Position numbers and translations under genes: made by a program
Assembly (NCBI GenBank): GCA_945881865.1
Contig: CAMCVK010000002.1
Coordinates: 248,001 to 312,000, forward strand
DNA: 64,000 nt
From: Fimbriimonas ginsengisoli Gsoil 348
GTDB taxonomy: Bacteria > Armatimonadota > Fimbriimonadia > Fimbriimonadales > Fimbriimonadaceae
Direction of reading: 5' to 3'
Shown: positions 23,256 to 31,208 of the stretch, piece after piece
Position numbering within the stretch: position 1 is the stretch's first letter
Layout: every line of letters starts with the position of its first letter
The notes under the pieces: generated by a model
Told to the model about the DNA's origin: nothing
Database searches by the model: none
Seen by the model: only the letters and a program-made list of their open reading frames with translations

Positions 23256-24380
23256 ATGAAGGTTCCCTTTTACGATATCAAGGCCCAATACACCGAGCTC
23301 GCCGCCGAAACCGACGCGGCGGTTCATGCCGTCATTTCCGGCGGCGCGTACGTCATGGGTCCGAACCACAACGCCCTGGAAGCCGAAATCGCCGCCCGAC
23401 AAGGATGCAAACACGGTATCGCCGTGAACTCAGGCACCGACGCTTTGCGGATTCTGATGGACGCGGTCGGAATCGGTCAGGGCGACGAGGTCATCACGAC
23501 CGCCTTCACGTTTGTTGCGAGCGCAGAGACGATCGTGCAAACCGGTGCCCGCCCGGTTTTCGTCGACATTGACCCGATCACCTTCCAAATCGACCCGGCG
23601 AAGATTGAAGCCGCGATCACGCCGCGCACGAAGGCGATCCTGCCCATCCACCTTTTCGGTCAGATGTGCGACATGACCGCGGTCAAGGCCATCGCCGACC
23701 GGCACGAGATTCTGGTGCTGGAAGATGCCGCCCAGGCAATTGACTCCACCCAACATGGTGTCCCCGCCGGATCCATCGGCATCGGGGCCGGATTCAGTTT
23801 TTACGTCACGAAGAACCTAGGTGCGGCCGGCGACGCCGGACTGATCGTAACGAACGACGATGAGCTCGCTCAGCGGTGCCGCTCGATTCGGGTTCACGGG
23901 ATGGGCCGCGAGCGGTACTACTACGACCATATCGGCTACACCTCGCGCATGGACGAGGTTCAGGCGGCGGTCCTCCGCGTCAAGCTAACGAAACTCACCG
24001 AGTGGAACGCGCGTCGGGCGGCCTTTGCGGCAAGGTACTTCCAAGAACTGGCCGACTCAGACCTCCGACTCCCCGCAACCCTCGCAGGCAACCACCATAC
24101 ATGGCACCAGTTCACGGTGGCGACGCCCGAGCGCGACGCTCTCCAGGCGCACCTGCGGGCCAACGAAGTCGATTCGATGATCTACTATCCGGTGCCGCTT
24201 CACTTCCACGAGCCGTATGCGCGCTTCGCGGACGGACGCGGCTCGCTACCGGTCACCGAGGAAGTCAGCCGAGAGGTTCTCAGCTTGCCGATCCATCCGC
24301 ACCTTTCGGCAGAGCAGGTGCAGTTTGCGGCGTCGGTCGTTCGCGAGTTCACTTCAAGCCGAATCCACGCCGCCTCTTAA
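23256..24380 (+). CDS. DegT/DnrJ/EryC1/StrS family sugar aminotransferase
   Basis: 374 residues. PLP-dependent enzyme that aminates keto groups of nucleotide sugars. The PLP Lys186 is in FSFYVTKNLGAAGDAG, the N-terminal NSGTDALRI contacts the cofactor phosphate, and VLEDAAQAID supplies the Asp. The C-terminal region NEVDSMIYYPVPLHFHEPYA is typical of the family. The substrate, probably a 3- or 4-keto hexose for envelope polysaccharide, cannot be assigned. It stands alone and overlaps the stop of convergent pyrB by four bases. Confidence 0.93.
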   Translation: MKVPFYDIKAQYTELAAETDAAVHAVISGGAYVMGPNHNALEAEIAARQGCKHGIAVNSGTDALRILMDAVGIGQGDEVITTAFTFVASAETIVQTGARPVFVDIDPITFQIDPAKIEAAITPRTKAILPIHLFGQMCDMTAVKAIADRHEILVLEDAAQAIDSTQHGVPAGSIGIGAGFSFYVTKNLGAAGDAGLIVTNDDELAQRCRSIRVHGMGRERYYYDHIGYTSRMDEVQAAVLRVKLTKLTEWNARRAAFAARYFQELADSDLRLPATLAGNHHTWHQFTVATPERDALQAHLRANEVDSMIYYPVPLHFHEPYARFADGRGSLPVTEEVSREVLSLPIHPHLSAEQVQFAASVVREFTSSRIHAAS

Positions 24381-25318
24381 GCGGTGAGGTTAGGCAGTTC
24401 GCCGCCGAAAACCCAATACATGGCGGCCATGCGAACGAAGATTCCGTTCTCAATCTGGGCCGTGATCGCGCTACGCTCGCCGTCGGCGGCGATATCGTCA
24501 ACCTCAATGCCCCGATTTAGCGGACCCGGGTGCATCACCAAGCAATCGTCCGCCGCGTACTGAAGCGTTTCCTGGTTCACCTGATACATCGACGCATACT
24601 CGCCGACAGAGCTAAGCAGGCCCTCCTTCATGCGCTCGCGCTGCAAGCGAAGGCACATGATGACGTCGGCCCCTTCAATTCCCATAGGCAGATTGAAGAA
24701 AACCTTTCCGGGCAACATCGACGTGATGGGCGGAATCAGCGTTCTTGGCCCCACAAATCGAACCTCGGCCCCAAGTTTGCTGAGGAGCCAAGCATTGCTG
24801 CGGGCGACGCGGCTGTGCTCGACGTCGCCGATGATCGCAACAACCTGCCCCTCGATGCGGCCCTTGCGCTCTAAGATCGTCAGCGCGTCGCCCAAAGCCT
24901 GGGTCGGATGCTCGTGCATCCCGTCTCCTGCGTTCAGGACCGGCCCGCCGAAGTGCCGCGCGGCAAGCGAAGGAGCGCCACTCATTTTGTGCCGCATGAC
25001 CAGTCCGTCGAGTCGCTCGTAGCGAAGCGTAAGGATCGTGTCCTTGAGGGTTTCGCCCTTGTTCAGCGAAGAAGCACCCGAGGCGAAGTTCACTGATTTC
25101 AGGCCGAGGTAGTGGGCCGCCTGCTCAAAACTCACCCTCGTCCGGGTGGAGTTCTCGAAAAACAGCATTCCGACCGTCTTGTTGCCGACCGAGGGGACTT
25201 CTTTGCCGGAGATGACACGCTGCTTGAAGTCCGCCGCTAGCGCCAGCAGCGCCTCGATCTGCCCGGCCTCAAGTTGTCGAATTCCCAAAAGGTGTCGTTG
25301 CATCGTCGTTTCTCGCAT
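24377..25318 (-). CDS. pyrB: Aspartate carbamoyltransferase catalytic subunit
   Basis: 313 residues; an alternative start is the ATG five codons later. It catalyses the first committed step of pyrimidine synthesis. The carbamoyl-phosphate loop is ENSTRTRVSFE (57-61 STRTR), the HPTQALGD motif is at about 137-144, and the C-terminal VMHPGPLNRG closes the aspartate site. It is the second gene behind pyrR, with five bases between. No pyrI gene is next to it. Confidence 0.96.
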   Translation of the reverse strand: MRETTMQRHLLGIRQLEAGQIEALLALAADFKQRVISGKEVPSVGNKTVGMLFFENSTRTRVSFEQAAHYLGLKSVNFASGASSLNKGETLKDTILTLRYERLDGLVMRHKMSGAPSLAARHFGGPVLNAGDGMHEHPTQALGDALTILERKGRIEGQVVAIIGDVEHSRVARSNAWLLSKLGAEVRFVGPRTLIPPITSMLPGKVFFNLPMGIEGADVIMCLRLQRERMKEGLLSSVGEYASMYQVNQETLQYAADDCLVMHPGPLNRGIEVDDIAADGERSAITAQIENGIFVRMAAMYWVFGGELPNLTA

Positions 25319-25323
25319 CGGGG

Positions 25324-25851
25324 CTACTCGACGGCGGCGCGCTCCAGCACCACCGCGTCCTCTCCATCATATTCGTTCACTTTCACCACGATGTGATCGG
25401 CCCGTTCGGTCTGAAATTTTCGGCCCAGAAAGTTGGGTTCAATCGGCAGCTCGCGGTGGCCACGATCTACCAAAACCGCAAGCTGAACCCGCCGAGGACG
25501 GCCGCTCTGCATCAGAGCATCCAGGGCGGCACGGGCGGTTCGGGCGGTGAAGATGACCTCGTCGACGAGGATCACGCTCTTACCGGTGATTTGAAATGGG
25601 ATTTCGGTGCCGTCTTCTGCGCCTGGCTTGCCGTCGTCGCGAAATCGTCGAACGTCGATTCGGCCGCACGGAATCGTGGTGCCCTCGATTTGGGTCATCA
25701 AAAATGCGAGTCGCTTGGCGATGGGCCAGCCGCGGCGAAGGACGCCGACCACGACGAGGTCCTCTGCGCCGCTGTTCGCTTCCAGTATTTCGTGAGCCAT
25801 ACGGCCGAGGGCGCGCCGCATGTCTCCGGAATCCATCAGTACGGCGGACAT
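25324..25851 (-). CDS. pyrR: PyrR bifunctional regulator / uracil phosphoribosyltransferase
   Basis: 175 residues. The family binds pyr mRNA or acts as uracil phosphoribosyltransferase. The PRPP-binding motif reads VILVDEVIFTARTARAALDA; the usual form is VILVDDVLYTGRT, so the second Asp is Glu and the Gly is Ala. The segment VLRRGWPIAKRLA is also typical. It is placed directly ahead of pyrB as in many bacteria. No PyrR-binding anti-antiterminator is obvious because the -10-like TAATAT lies only six bases before the ATG, leaving no leader. Confidence 0.9.
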   Translation of the reverse strand: MSAVLMDSGDMRRALGRMAHEILEANSGAEDLVVVGVLRRGWPIAKRLAFLMTQIEGTTIPCGRIDVRRFRDDGKPGAEDGTEIPFQITGKSVILVDEVIFTARTARAALDALMQSGRPRRVQLAVLVDRGHRELPIEPNFLGRKFQTERADHIVVKVNEYDGEDAVVLERAAVE

Positions 25852-25857
25852 GTCCCA

Positions 25858-25863
25858 ATATTA
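25858..25863 (-). promoter_or_regulatory. -10-like TAATAT 6 bases before pyrR
   Basis: TAATAT is close to the sigma70 consensus and ends six bases before the ATG, so the pyrR-pyrB mRNA would be leaderless. This leaves no room for a classical pyr attenuator upstream. Confidence 0.5.
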
Positions 25864-25876
25864 TGCCCGCAGTAGC

Positions 25877-27073
25877 CTAGGCAGGGGCTGCCGCGTCGTC
25901 GGTCCAGCCCTTCAGCGGGAGGGCAAGCGGGAATCCGGCCCGCAGATCCTCCTGCGCCGTGTCGCTGCTTCCTCGCACGAATCGCCGCTCAAACAGGAGA
26001 TAAAACCCGTAGCAGCCGGCCACGACCAACGGCAGCACCGCCAGCAGAAAAACCAGCTTCTGATCTGGGGAATCAAAGCCCCAGGGTCGAATCGCGTAGC
26101 CCACCTGTAGCAGCGGATGATGCATCAAGTACAAGCTGTACGAAAACAAACCCAAGCGGTAGAGCGGAGCCGAAGCAAGCAAGGAAATGAGCGGCCGGGT
26201 CAGCCATCCGTCCGGCCGCACGGTAAGAGTGTAAAGCAGCGATGCACCGAACGCGCCAAACAGAAGATCGCGCACCGGCAGCGGCGCCGAAACCGCGCTA
26301 CCGACCCCAAAAACGGCAAGACCGATGAGCGTCAGCGTTCCACCAAGTGCCGGACGAACGCCTATGCTGACGGAAGGCCGGTATGCGAGTGCCGCTGCGA
26401 CCATTCCCATCGAGAACAGGAGCAGATACCAGGGGTACAGCTTGTTCGCGCCCGGCACTGCGAAGAAAACGACCCCCACAAGCGCCGCATTTGAGAGCAG
26501 GAACCACCACCGACCGCCTCGGCGGAGGAGCATCACGAGGAACGGGAACAGAACGTAAAGCTGCGCCTCGATCGCGATGCTCCACAACACGCCGTTGATG
26601 CGATACATCCAGTCGACGTTGAAGTTGTGCACCAGGAAGACATGCGTCCAAAAGGCAGCCGGCGTCACCGGGACGTAAAGCTCGAACGGCATGCCAACCT
26701 GGCGGTCGGTAATCCCCCAACACACCAGCAGGGACAGAAACAGCGTGACGTAGTAGGGCGGCAGGATCCGGCGGGCGCGCCGGGCAAAGAACCGGGTCGG
26801 ATGCGGGAGGTCACCCGCGTTGCCCACGTAGAGCGACAACTGCAAGCAAAAACCCGAAACCAGGATGAACATGGCCACGGCAAGGTGCCCGAACGCAAAC
26901 GGCATGAGGAGCGACTGCATCCAGGCCGGAGCCGCGGATGGCTTCCCGGTAAGGCCGCTCGGGTCGGCGAGGGTGCCCAAGTGCCCCAGGGTGACGTAAA
27001 GGGCTAGGAGGCCCCGAATGCCCTCCAGAAACGGGAGGCGCTCCGAGGTGGGAAGACCGCCTCCACCGCGCAT
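25877..27073 (-). CDS. Acyltransferase 3 family (OafA/YrhL-like) membrane protein
   Basis: 398 residues with about ten membrane helices. The N-terminal segment LPFLEGIRGLLALYVTLGHL, with the conserved Arg and His, the RRARRILPPYYV region and GVLWSIAIEAQLYVLFPFLV are diagnostic of the acyltransferase-3 family. The family moves acyl groups, usually acetyl, to sugars of exported glycans or antibiotics. It lies 25 bases upstream of pyrR on the same strand, but a separate promoter-like box precedes pyrR. No partner glycosyltransferase is adjacent. Confidence 0.9.
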   Translation of the reverse strand: MRGGGGLPTSERLPFLEGIRGLLALYVTLGHLGTLADPSGLTGKPSAAPAWMQSLLMPFAFGHLAVAMFILVSGFCLQLSLYVGNAGDLPHPTRFFARRARRILPPYYVTLFLSLLVCWGITDRQVGMPFELYVPVTPAAFWTHVFLVHNFNVDWMYRINGVLWSIAIEAQLYVLFPFLVMLLRRGGRWWFLLSNAALVGVVFFAVPGANKLYPWYLLLFSMGMVAAALAYRPSVSIGVRPALGGTLTLIGLAVFGVGSAVSAPLPVRDLLFGAFGASLLYTLTVRPDGWLTRPLISLLASAPLYRLGLFSYSLYLMHHPLLQVGYAIRPWGFDSPDQKLVFLLAVLPLVVAGCYGFYLLFERRFVRGSSDTAQEDLRAGFPLALPLKGWTDDAAAPA

Positions 27074-27131
27074 CTCACGATGATAGCCGCCAGCGGCGAA
27101 ACCCTGCCCGTAACCGGGCGTCTTAAGAGCT

Positions 27132-28103
27132 ATGAAGCGAATCCTCCTGGCAACGGCCGTTTGCGCGGCGGCGGCCCAAATCTCATCGGCGCAGTTCTAT
27201 CCGGGAGTTGCGTCTGACCCGAACAAGATCAACTGGCAGCTGCTGACTAGTGGCGTGAAGTCGCGGATCAAAACCGCCGGGATCGCCGAAATCACGACCG
27301 GCGGCGACTTCGAGCGGTACTGGGTTCGGCTGACCGGCCAGGATGCACGCACCGCGCCGAAGGGCGTCGACTGGGTTCGCAACAAGGTCCTGGCCATCAC
27401 GCTCGGAGAGCGCGAGACCGGCGGCTTTTCCGTTTTCGTACGGTCGATTGAGCGTGGTAGCGGCAACGCCACCGTCGTCACTGCCACGGAGAAAACGCCG
27501 ATGCCGGGCCAATACGTGGCGAAAGGCGCCACCGCTCCCTTCGTTCTGGTCCGCGTCGACCGGCATCCGGGCAACTTCCTGCTCAACTGGTCGCAGCCGG
27601 TCGAGAACGGCAATGTGCTGTTCCCGCCCAACTACGGAGGCGGATACAACAACGGATACGATTACGGCAACAACGACGGCAATCCGCCCTCGCTGCTGGA
27701 TGATGGTGCCGAAGAAATTTGGTGGCGCGGGCTAGACGAAGGCTCAAACTGCCGGGTGCAGGGCCAGTCTTTCACCGTGGTCGAAAACGCTGACCAGATG
27801 CGAAAGGTTTACACCAAGCTGTTTGGCCGATTCACTCCGCAAAACGAGTCGTACGCCGACCGAATGAATTGGCAGCGGGAGAAGCTGGTGGTGGTCACGC
27901 TGGGGCAACGCAACTCGGGTGGGTACGGCATCAACGTGCGCGGCGTCTTCACGAACCCGAACGGCCGCACCGTGGTGAAGGCTACGGAAACTGCTCCAAA
28001 ACGCGGCCAGTTACGGACCATGGAAATGTCGAGCCCGTACGTGATTTTGCGGGTTGACGCACGGGCGACCCAGATCCAATTGGACCTGGGTCTTCCCCGC
28101 TAG
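27132..28103 (+). CDS. Secreted protein with two PrcB_C-type domains
   Basis: 323 residues with a Sec signal (1-20, LLATAVCAAAAQISSAQF). Two copies of the PrcB C-terminal domain (PF14343) can be read: LAITLGERETGGFSVFVRSI...APFVLVRV (about 90-150) and VVVTLGQRNSGGYGINVRGV...SPYVILRV (about 255-318), joined by an Asn/Gly/Tyr-rich linker. The name-giving protein helps mature the Treponema dentilisin protease complex; it is not the proteasome beta subunit. Function here is unknown, but a protein-protein interaction role outside the cell is likely. It is a single gene, convergent with the Spy-like gene. Confidence 0.85.
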   Translation: MKRILLATAVCAAAAQISSAQFYPGVASDPNKINWQLLTSGVKSRIKTAGIAEITTGGDFERYWVRLTGQDARTAPKGVDWVRNKVLAITLGERETGGFSVFVRSIERGSGNATVVTATEKTPMPGQYVAKGATAPFVLVRVDRHPGNFLLNWSQPVENGNVLFPPNYGGGYNNGYDYGNNDGNPPSLLDDGAEEIWWRGLDEGSNCRVQGQSFTVVENADQMRKVYTKLFGRFTPQNESYADRMNWQREKLVVVTLGQRNSGGYGINVRGVFTNPNGRTVVKATETAPKRGQLRTMEMSSPYVILRVDARATQIQLDLGLPR

Positions 28104-28118
28104 AACCGGAAGGTTCTG

Positions 28119-28889
28119 TTACTCGCCGCGTGCCGGAGGCTTCGGAAGCTTGAAGGCTTTGCCGAGCATTTGCTTGAACGTCGCGTTTTGGTTACCGTCG
28201 AGAACGGCGGTCAACTTCGCGAGTAGCTGAGCTCGCTCGGCTTCGGTCGGCGGTTCGGGGCGTCGGTCGCTGTTCTCGTCGGGGCGGCGTGCCTCGCGGA
28301 ACGCTTCCTCGATGGCGCGCATCTTCTCCTGCTGAGTTTCTGTCAGGTTCAACGCTTTCTGGACGTCTGGGTTTCGGAAAGCTCCCGGTCCTTGAGCCTG
28401 AAGCACGATCTCCTTCAGTCGCTTGACCTGGCCAGCGGAGAGGATGCCCTCAATCGCCTTTCGTTCCTCGCCTCCCGGTCCGCCGGGGCCGCCTCGTCCG
28501 CGATCTCCGCCAGGGCCACCTTGTCCCCGATCTCCGCCAGGGCCACCTTGTCCCCGATCTCCGCCAGGGCCGCCTTGTCCACCAGGGCCACCCTGTCCGC
28601 GGCCGCCGCGGCCTTCTTTCTTCAGACCGTTGATCTTGGTCTTCTGGCTTTCGGAAAGACCGAGCTCCTTCTGGACCTCAGCCAAGAAGATGATGTCGAA
28701 GCCGGGGCCGCGTCGCGGACCCATCTGGCCGGGGCCTCCGGGGCCGCCTTGTCGACCGCCGGGGCCGCCAGGGCCGCCAGGTCCACCTTGCGGCCCGCCT
28801 TGGGGTCCGCCCTGTGGTCCTTGGGCAAATGCGAACGTCATGGTGATGCCGAAGATGGCGATCAAAGCGCCGATTCTGGTGTGGTTCAT
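28119..28889 (-). CDS. Spy/CpxP-like periplasmic protein with Gly/Pro repeats
   Basis: 256 residues from the ATG preceded by GAGAGGAAC, a good Shine-Dalgarno sequence. A signal peptide (about 1-21) is followed by GPQGGPQGGPQGG repeats. A helical segment LGLSESQKTKINGLKKEGRG is split by 9-residue GGDRGQGGP repeats, and the C-terminal helical part contains LNLTETQQEKMRAIEEAFRE. The LTxxQ-type motifs are those of Spy/CpxP chaperone-sensors. It lies downstream of a response regulator and histidine kinase on the same strand, matching the Cpx arrangement in which the periplasmic protein feeds back on the sensor. Length is about 100 residues more than CpxP because of the repeats. Confidence 0.78.
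   Translation of the reverse strand: MNHTRIGALIAIFGITMTFAFAQGPQGGPQGGPQGGPGGPGGPGGRQGGPGGPGQMGPRRGPGFDIIFLAEVQKELGLSESQKTKINGLKKEGRGGRGQGGPGGQGGPGGDRGQGGPGGDRGQGGPGGDRGRGGPGGPGGEERKAIEGILSAGQVKRLKEIVLQAQGPGAFRNPDVQKALNLTETQQEKMRAIEEAFREARRPDENSDRRPEPPTEAERAQLLAKLTAVLDGNQNATFKQMLGKAFKLPKPPARGE
28501..28581 (-). repeat. Three 27-bp coding repeats in the Spy-like gene
   Basis: Three direct 27-base units, the first two identical and the third with two changes, encode the 9-residue GGDRGQGGP repeats. They are in frame and likely to vary in copy number. Confidence 0.9.
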
Positions 28890-28902
28890 TTCTTGTTCCT
28901 CT

Positions 28903-28920
28903 CCGCAGATCGCTCTGCGG
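28903..28920 (-). promoter_or_regulatory. Hairpin next to the Spy-like ribosome binding site
   Basis: A 6-bp stem CCGCAG/CTGCGG with a 6-base loop lies directly upstream of the AGAGGAAC Shine-Dalgarno sequence. It may influence translation or stabilise the mRNA after processing of the operon transcript. Confidence 0.35.
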
Positions 28921-29003
28921 TGTCTTACAAGAATCAATTTACGGGACGCTCATGAGGGAATTATTTGGATTTCCCCTGTTTGAAAAAGTCCCCGAAAATT
29001 CGC

Positions 29004-30443
29004 TTAAACCAGCTGCAGCCGGAAGCCAACCCGCGCGCCGTTGCCTTCGGGCGCGTCGCAGAAAACGGTGCCGCCGTGCATCTCCACCAGCGATTTCACG
29101 ATCGAAAGCCCAAGTCCGGAGCCTCCGTCGCCCCGATTTCGGGCCATATCGACCCGGTAGAACCGCTCGAACACCTTGTCTCGCTCGGAAGCCGGAATGC
29201 CGGGCCCAAAGTCCCGCACCGAGACCTCCACCTGTTTCCCGACCACCCGCACCGCCAGCCGAACGCTTGTGCCCGCCGGCGAGAACCGGTAGGCGTTCGT
29301 CAGCAGGTTCGTGAGGCACACGCCAAGCAGGCTCGACTCGCCCAACGCGGTTGCCTTTTCGGCATGGATTTCCAGGCCAACTCCATCCGGCCGGGCAACA
29401 CCTGCCGCAACGCGCTCGGCCCACGCCGACAGTTCAATGGGAACCGGTTCGGACAGAGTCGGCGAGCCGTCCGCGCGGGCAAGGGTCAACAATTGCTCGA
29501 TGAGACCGGTCATGGCACGGCTCGCGTCATCCGTGACTTTCAGCGCGTGACGCAGTTCTTCCACGTCGTCGGGATAGGTGTTTGCCCCATCCACCGCCAA
29601 GCGCAGTCTGGTGAGTGGAGTTCGCAACTCGTGCGAGGCATCGGCGGTGAATCGGCGTTGCCTCTCAAGGCTCGCGCGCTGCTCGGCGAAGGCGACCTCA
29701 AGTCGGCCCAGCAGGCCGTTGATCGCAAGGGAGAGCTGCCCAAATTCATCGGCGGAAGTCGCGGGAAGGCGCTCGGCGAGGTTACGTGCGCCCATCGCCT
29801 CGGCCTGGTTGGCAATGGCCCCCACCGGACGCAGGACCCGGCTGCTGAGCGTGTACGCCGCTCCTCCCGCCGCCAGGAGCCCAATGGGCAACAACCAAAG
29901 CAGCGTTTGCCACAATGTCTGTTGCTGAATCTCAAGTTCGGCGAGGGATCGGCCCGTCTGGAAAACGCCGACCACGCGATCGTCTCGCTTCTGGGCAATC
30001 GTCAAGAGCCGCACCCGCTCGCCGTCCACTATGAGGGTGGCGCGGGCCATCCCTTGGGCCAGCGCGAGCTTGCCCTGCTCGTCGTTGTACAGCTTTTGGC
30101 CGTTCTGTCCACGCACCGCCAGGTCTTCACCCACCATGCGCGGATCGAGCGCACCCGGAACAGGCGGCGGACCGGGGGGACGGCCGTCTCGCCTTCCGCC
30201 CGGCGGGCCAGGAAACCCATCTCGATCTTCACCGGGCCGAAAGCCATTGTCCGGCCCGCGGTCGCTACGAAACGGGCGGTCGATCATGCGCAGCAAGCGC
30301 CGATCATTGTCTCGGTCCATCTCCGCGATCGCCTGGCGAAAGTTGAACTGCACCAAAGCGACAGCAAAACAAGCCATGCAGACAAACAGCACGGCCACGT
30401 TCAGCAACGTCAACCGGAACCGGATGCTCTGCCAGAACTTCAA
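29004..30443 (-). CDS. Sensor histidine kinase, partner of the regulator at 30440
   Basis: 479 residues from a TTG that overlaps the regulator stop (TTGA). A first membrane helix (about 10-32) and a second at about 180-203 enclose a periplasmic loop rich in Pro, Gly, Arg and Asp (PGPPGGRRDGRPPGPPP). HAMP is followed by the H-box ADASHELRTPLTRLRL (His271), N-box NLLTNAYRFS and the G boxes DFGPGIP and GGSGLGLSIVK. It autophosphorylates and transfers to the adjacent OmpR-type regulator. The Pro/Gly-rich sensor loop echoes the composition of the Spy-like protein encoded just downstream. Confidence 0.92.
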   Translation of the reverse strand: MKFWQSIRFRLTLLNVAVLFVCMACFAVALVQFNFRQAIAEMDRDNDRRLLRMIDRPFRSDRGPDNGFRPGEDRDGFPGPPGGRRDGRPPGPPPVPGALDPRMVGEDLAVRGQNGQKLYNDEQGKLALAQGMARATLIVDGERVRLLTIAQKRDDRVVGVFQTGRSLAELEIQQQTLWQTLLWLLPIGLLAAGGAAYTLSSRVLRPVGAIANQAEAMGARNLAERLPATSADEFGQLSLAINGLLGRLEVAFAEQRASLERQRRFTADASHELRTPLTRLRLAVDGANTYPDDVEELRHALKVTDDASRAMTGLIEQLLTLARADGSPTLSEPVPIELSAWAERVAAGVARPDGVGLEIHAEKATALGESSLLGVCLTNLLTNAYRFSPAGTSVRLAVRVVGKQVEVSVRDFGPGIPASERDKVFERFYRVDMARNRGDGGSGLGLSIVKSLVEMHGGTVFCDAPEGNGARVGFRLQLV

Positions 30444-31117
30444 GATTCGGCTCCGTACCGAAAAACGTATCCGACGCCGTGAACGGTGTGGATCACTTTC
30501 TCGTCGTACGGCGCGTCGACTTTCTTCCGGAGCGAGGTGACGTGGAAGTTCACGCTGGCCTCCTGGCTCTCCTCCTCGTCCCAAACGCGCTCCAAAATCA
30601 CCGCGCGGGTGAGGGTTCGGCCGGCGTTGCGTGCCAAAGCCTCCAGCAACTGGAACTCCCGGCGAGTGAGGTGAATCTCGTGGCCGCCTCGCCGCACCGT
30701 TCGTGCCTTGGAGTCGATCGTGAGATCGCCAAAAGTCATCGTCTCCTGCCGGTTCGCCATGTCCCGCCGAAGCAGCAACCGAATCCGTGCGCGAAGCTCG
30801 CGAAAGTCGAACGGCTTGATCAGATAATCGTCCGCGCCGCCCTCCAGTCCTTTCACTCGATCCTCGACGGCGTCCCGCGCGGTAAGCATGAGGATCGGCG
30901 TTTGGATACGGGCGTCTCGCACGGCCTTGCAGATATCCCAGCCCGAACGGTGCGGCAGCATCACGTCGAGAATCAGCAGATCATAGGTGTTCTGAAGGGC
31001 AAACCTAAGGCCGGTGTCGCCTTCCGCCGCAACATCAACCGAGAACTTTTCCTTTTCGAGCAGTCGCGCAAGCTCGCTGGCAATGACAATATCGTCTTCA
31101 ACAAGGAGGAGTCGCAC
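30440..31117 (-). CDS. OmpR-family response regulator
   Basis: 225 residues from GTG. The receiver domain has the acidic pocket VEDD and phospho-acceptor Asp51 in LLILDVMLPHRSG, the Thr in MLTARD and the Lys in DDYLIKPFD. The C-terminal winged helix (about 125-222) has TLTRAVILERVWDEE and the final HTVHGVGYVFR. A -10-like TACAAT lies 11 bases before the start, so the leader is very short. It is the first gene of the regulator-kinase-Spy-like operon and is divergent from a second two-component pair. Confidence 0.94.
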   Translation of the reverse strand: MRLLLVEDDIVIASELARLLEKEKFSVDVAAEGDTGLRFALQNTYDLLILDVMLPHRSGWDICKAVRDARIQTPILMLTARDAVEDRVKGLEGGADDYLIKPFDFRELRARIRLLLRRDMANRQETMTFGDLTIDSKARTVRRGGHEIHLTRREFQLLEALARNAGRTLTRAVILERVWDEEESQEASVNFHVTSLRKKVDAPYDEKVIHTVHGVGYVFRYGAES

Positions 31118-31208
31118 GAGTTTTCGAGATTGTACGGAAAGTTTATGAGGAAATTGTTTGCATGGTTCAGCCTTTCTTCACCCGTGAGAGGCTAAATAGG
31201 TTGTTACC
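31118..31208. promoter_or_regulatory. Divergent promoter region between two two-component systems
   Basis: 91 bases separate the GTG of the minus-strand regulator from the ATG of the plus-strand regulator. Each side has a -10-like box close to its start: TACAAT at 31129-31134 (minus) and TAAATA at 31193-31198 (plus). Binding sites for either regulator could act on both operons. No clear -35 or direct repeat is seen. Confidence 0.5.

Noticed and set aside
27132-28103. PrcB_C protein taken as the missing proteasome beta subunit for the PrcA-like gene
   Set aside because: The names coincide only. PrcB_C belongs to a secreted protease-complex family; this protein has a signal peptide and no Ntn fold or Thr nucleophile.
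28501-28581. Regular 27-bp repeats as a CRISPR array
   Set aside because: The units are contiguous without spacers, are in frame and encode GGDRGQGGP repeats inside an expressed gene.
28965-30482. Long plus-strand reading frame (505 codons) opposite the histidine kinase
   Set aside because: It is a shadow of the kinase gene; the protein is Arg/Pro/His-rich with no motif, while the minus frame has all kinase boxes.
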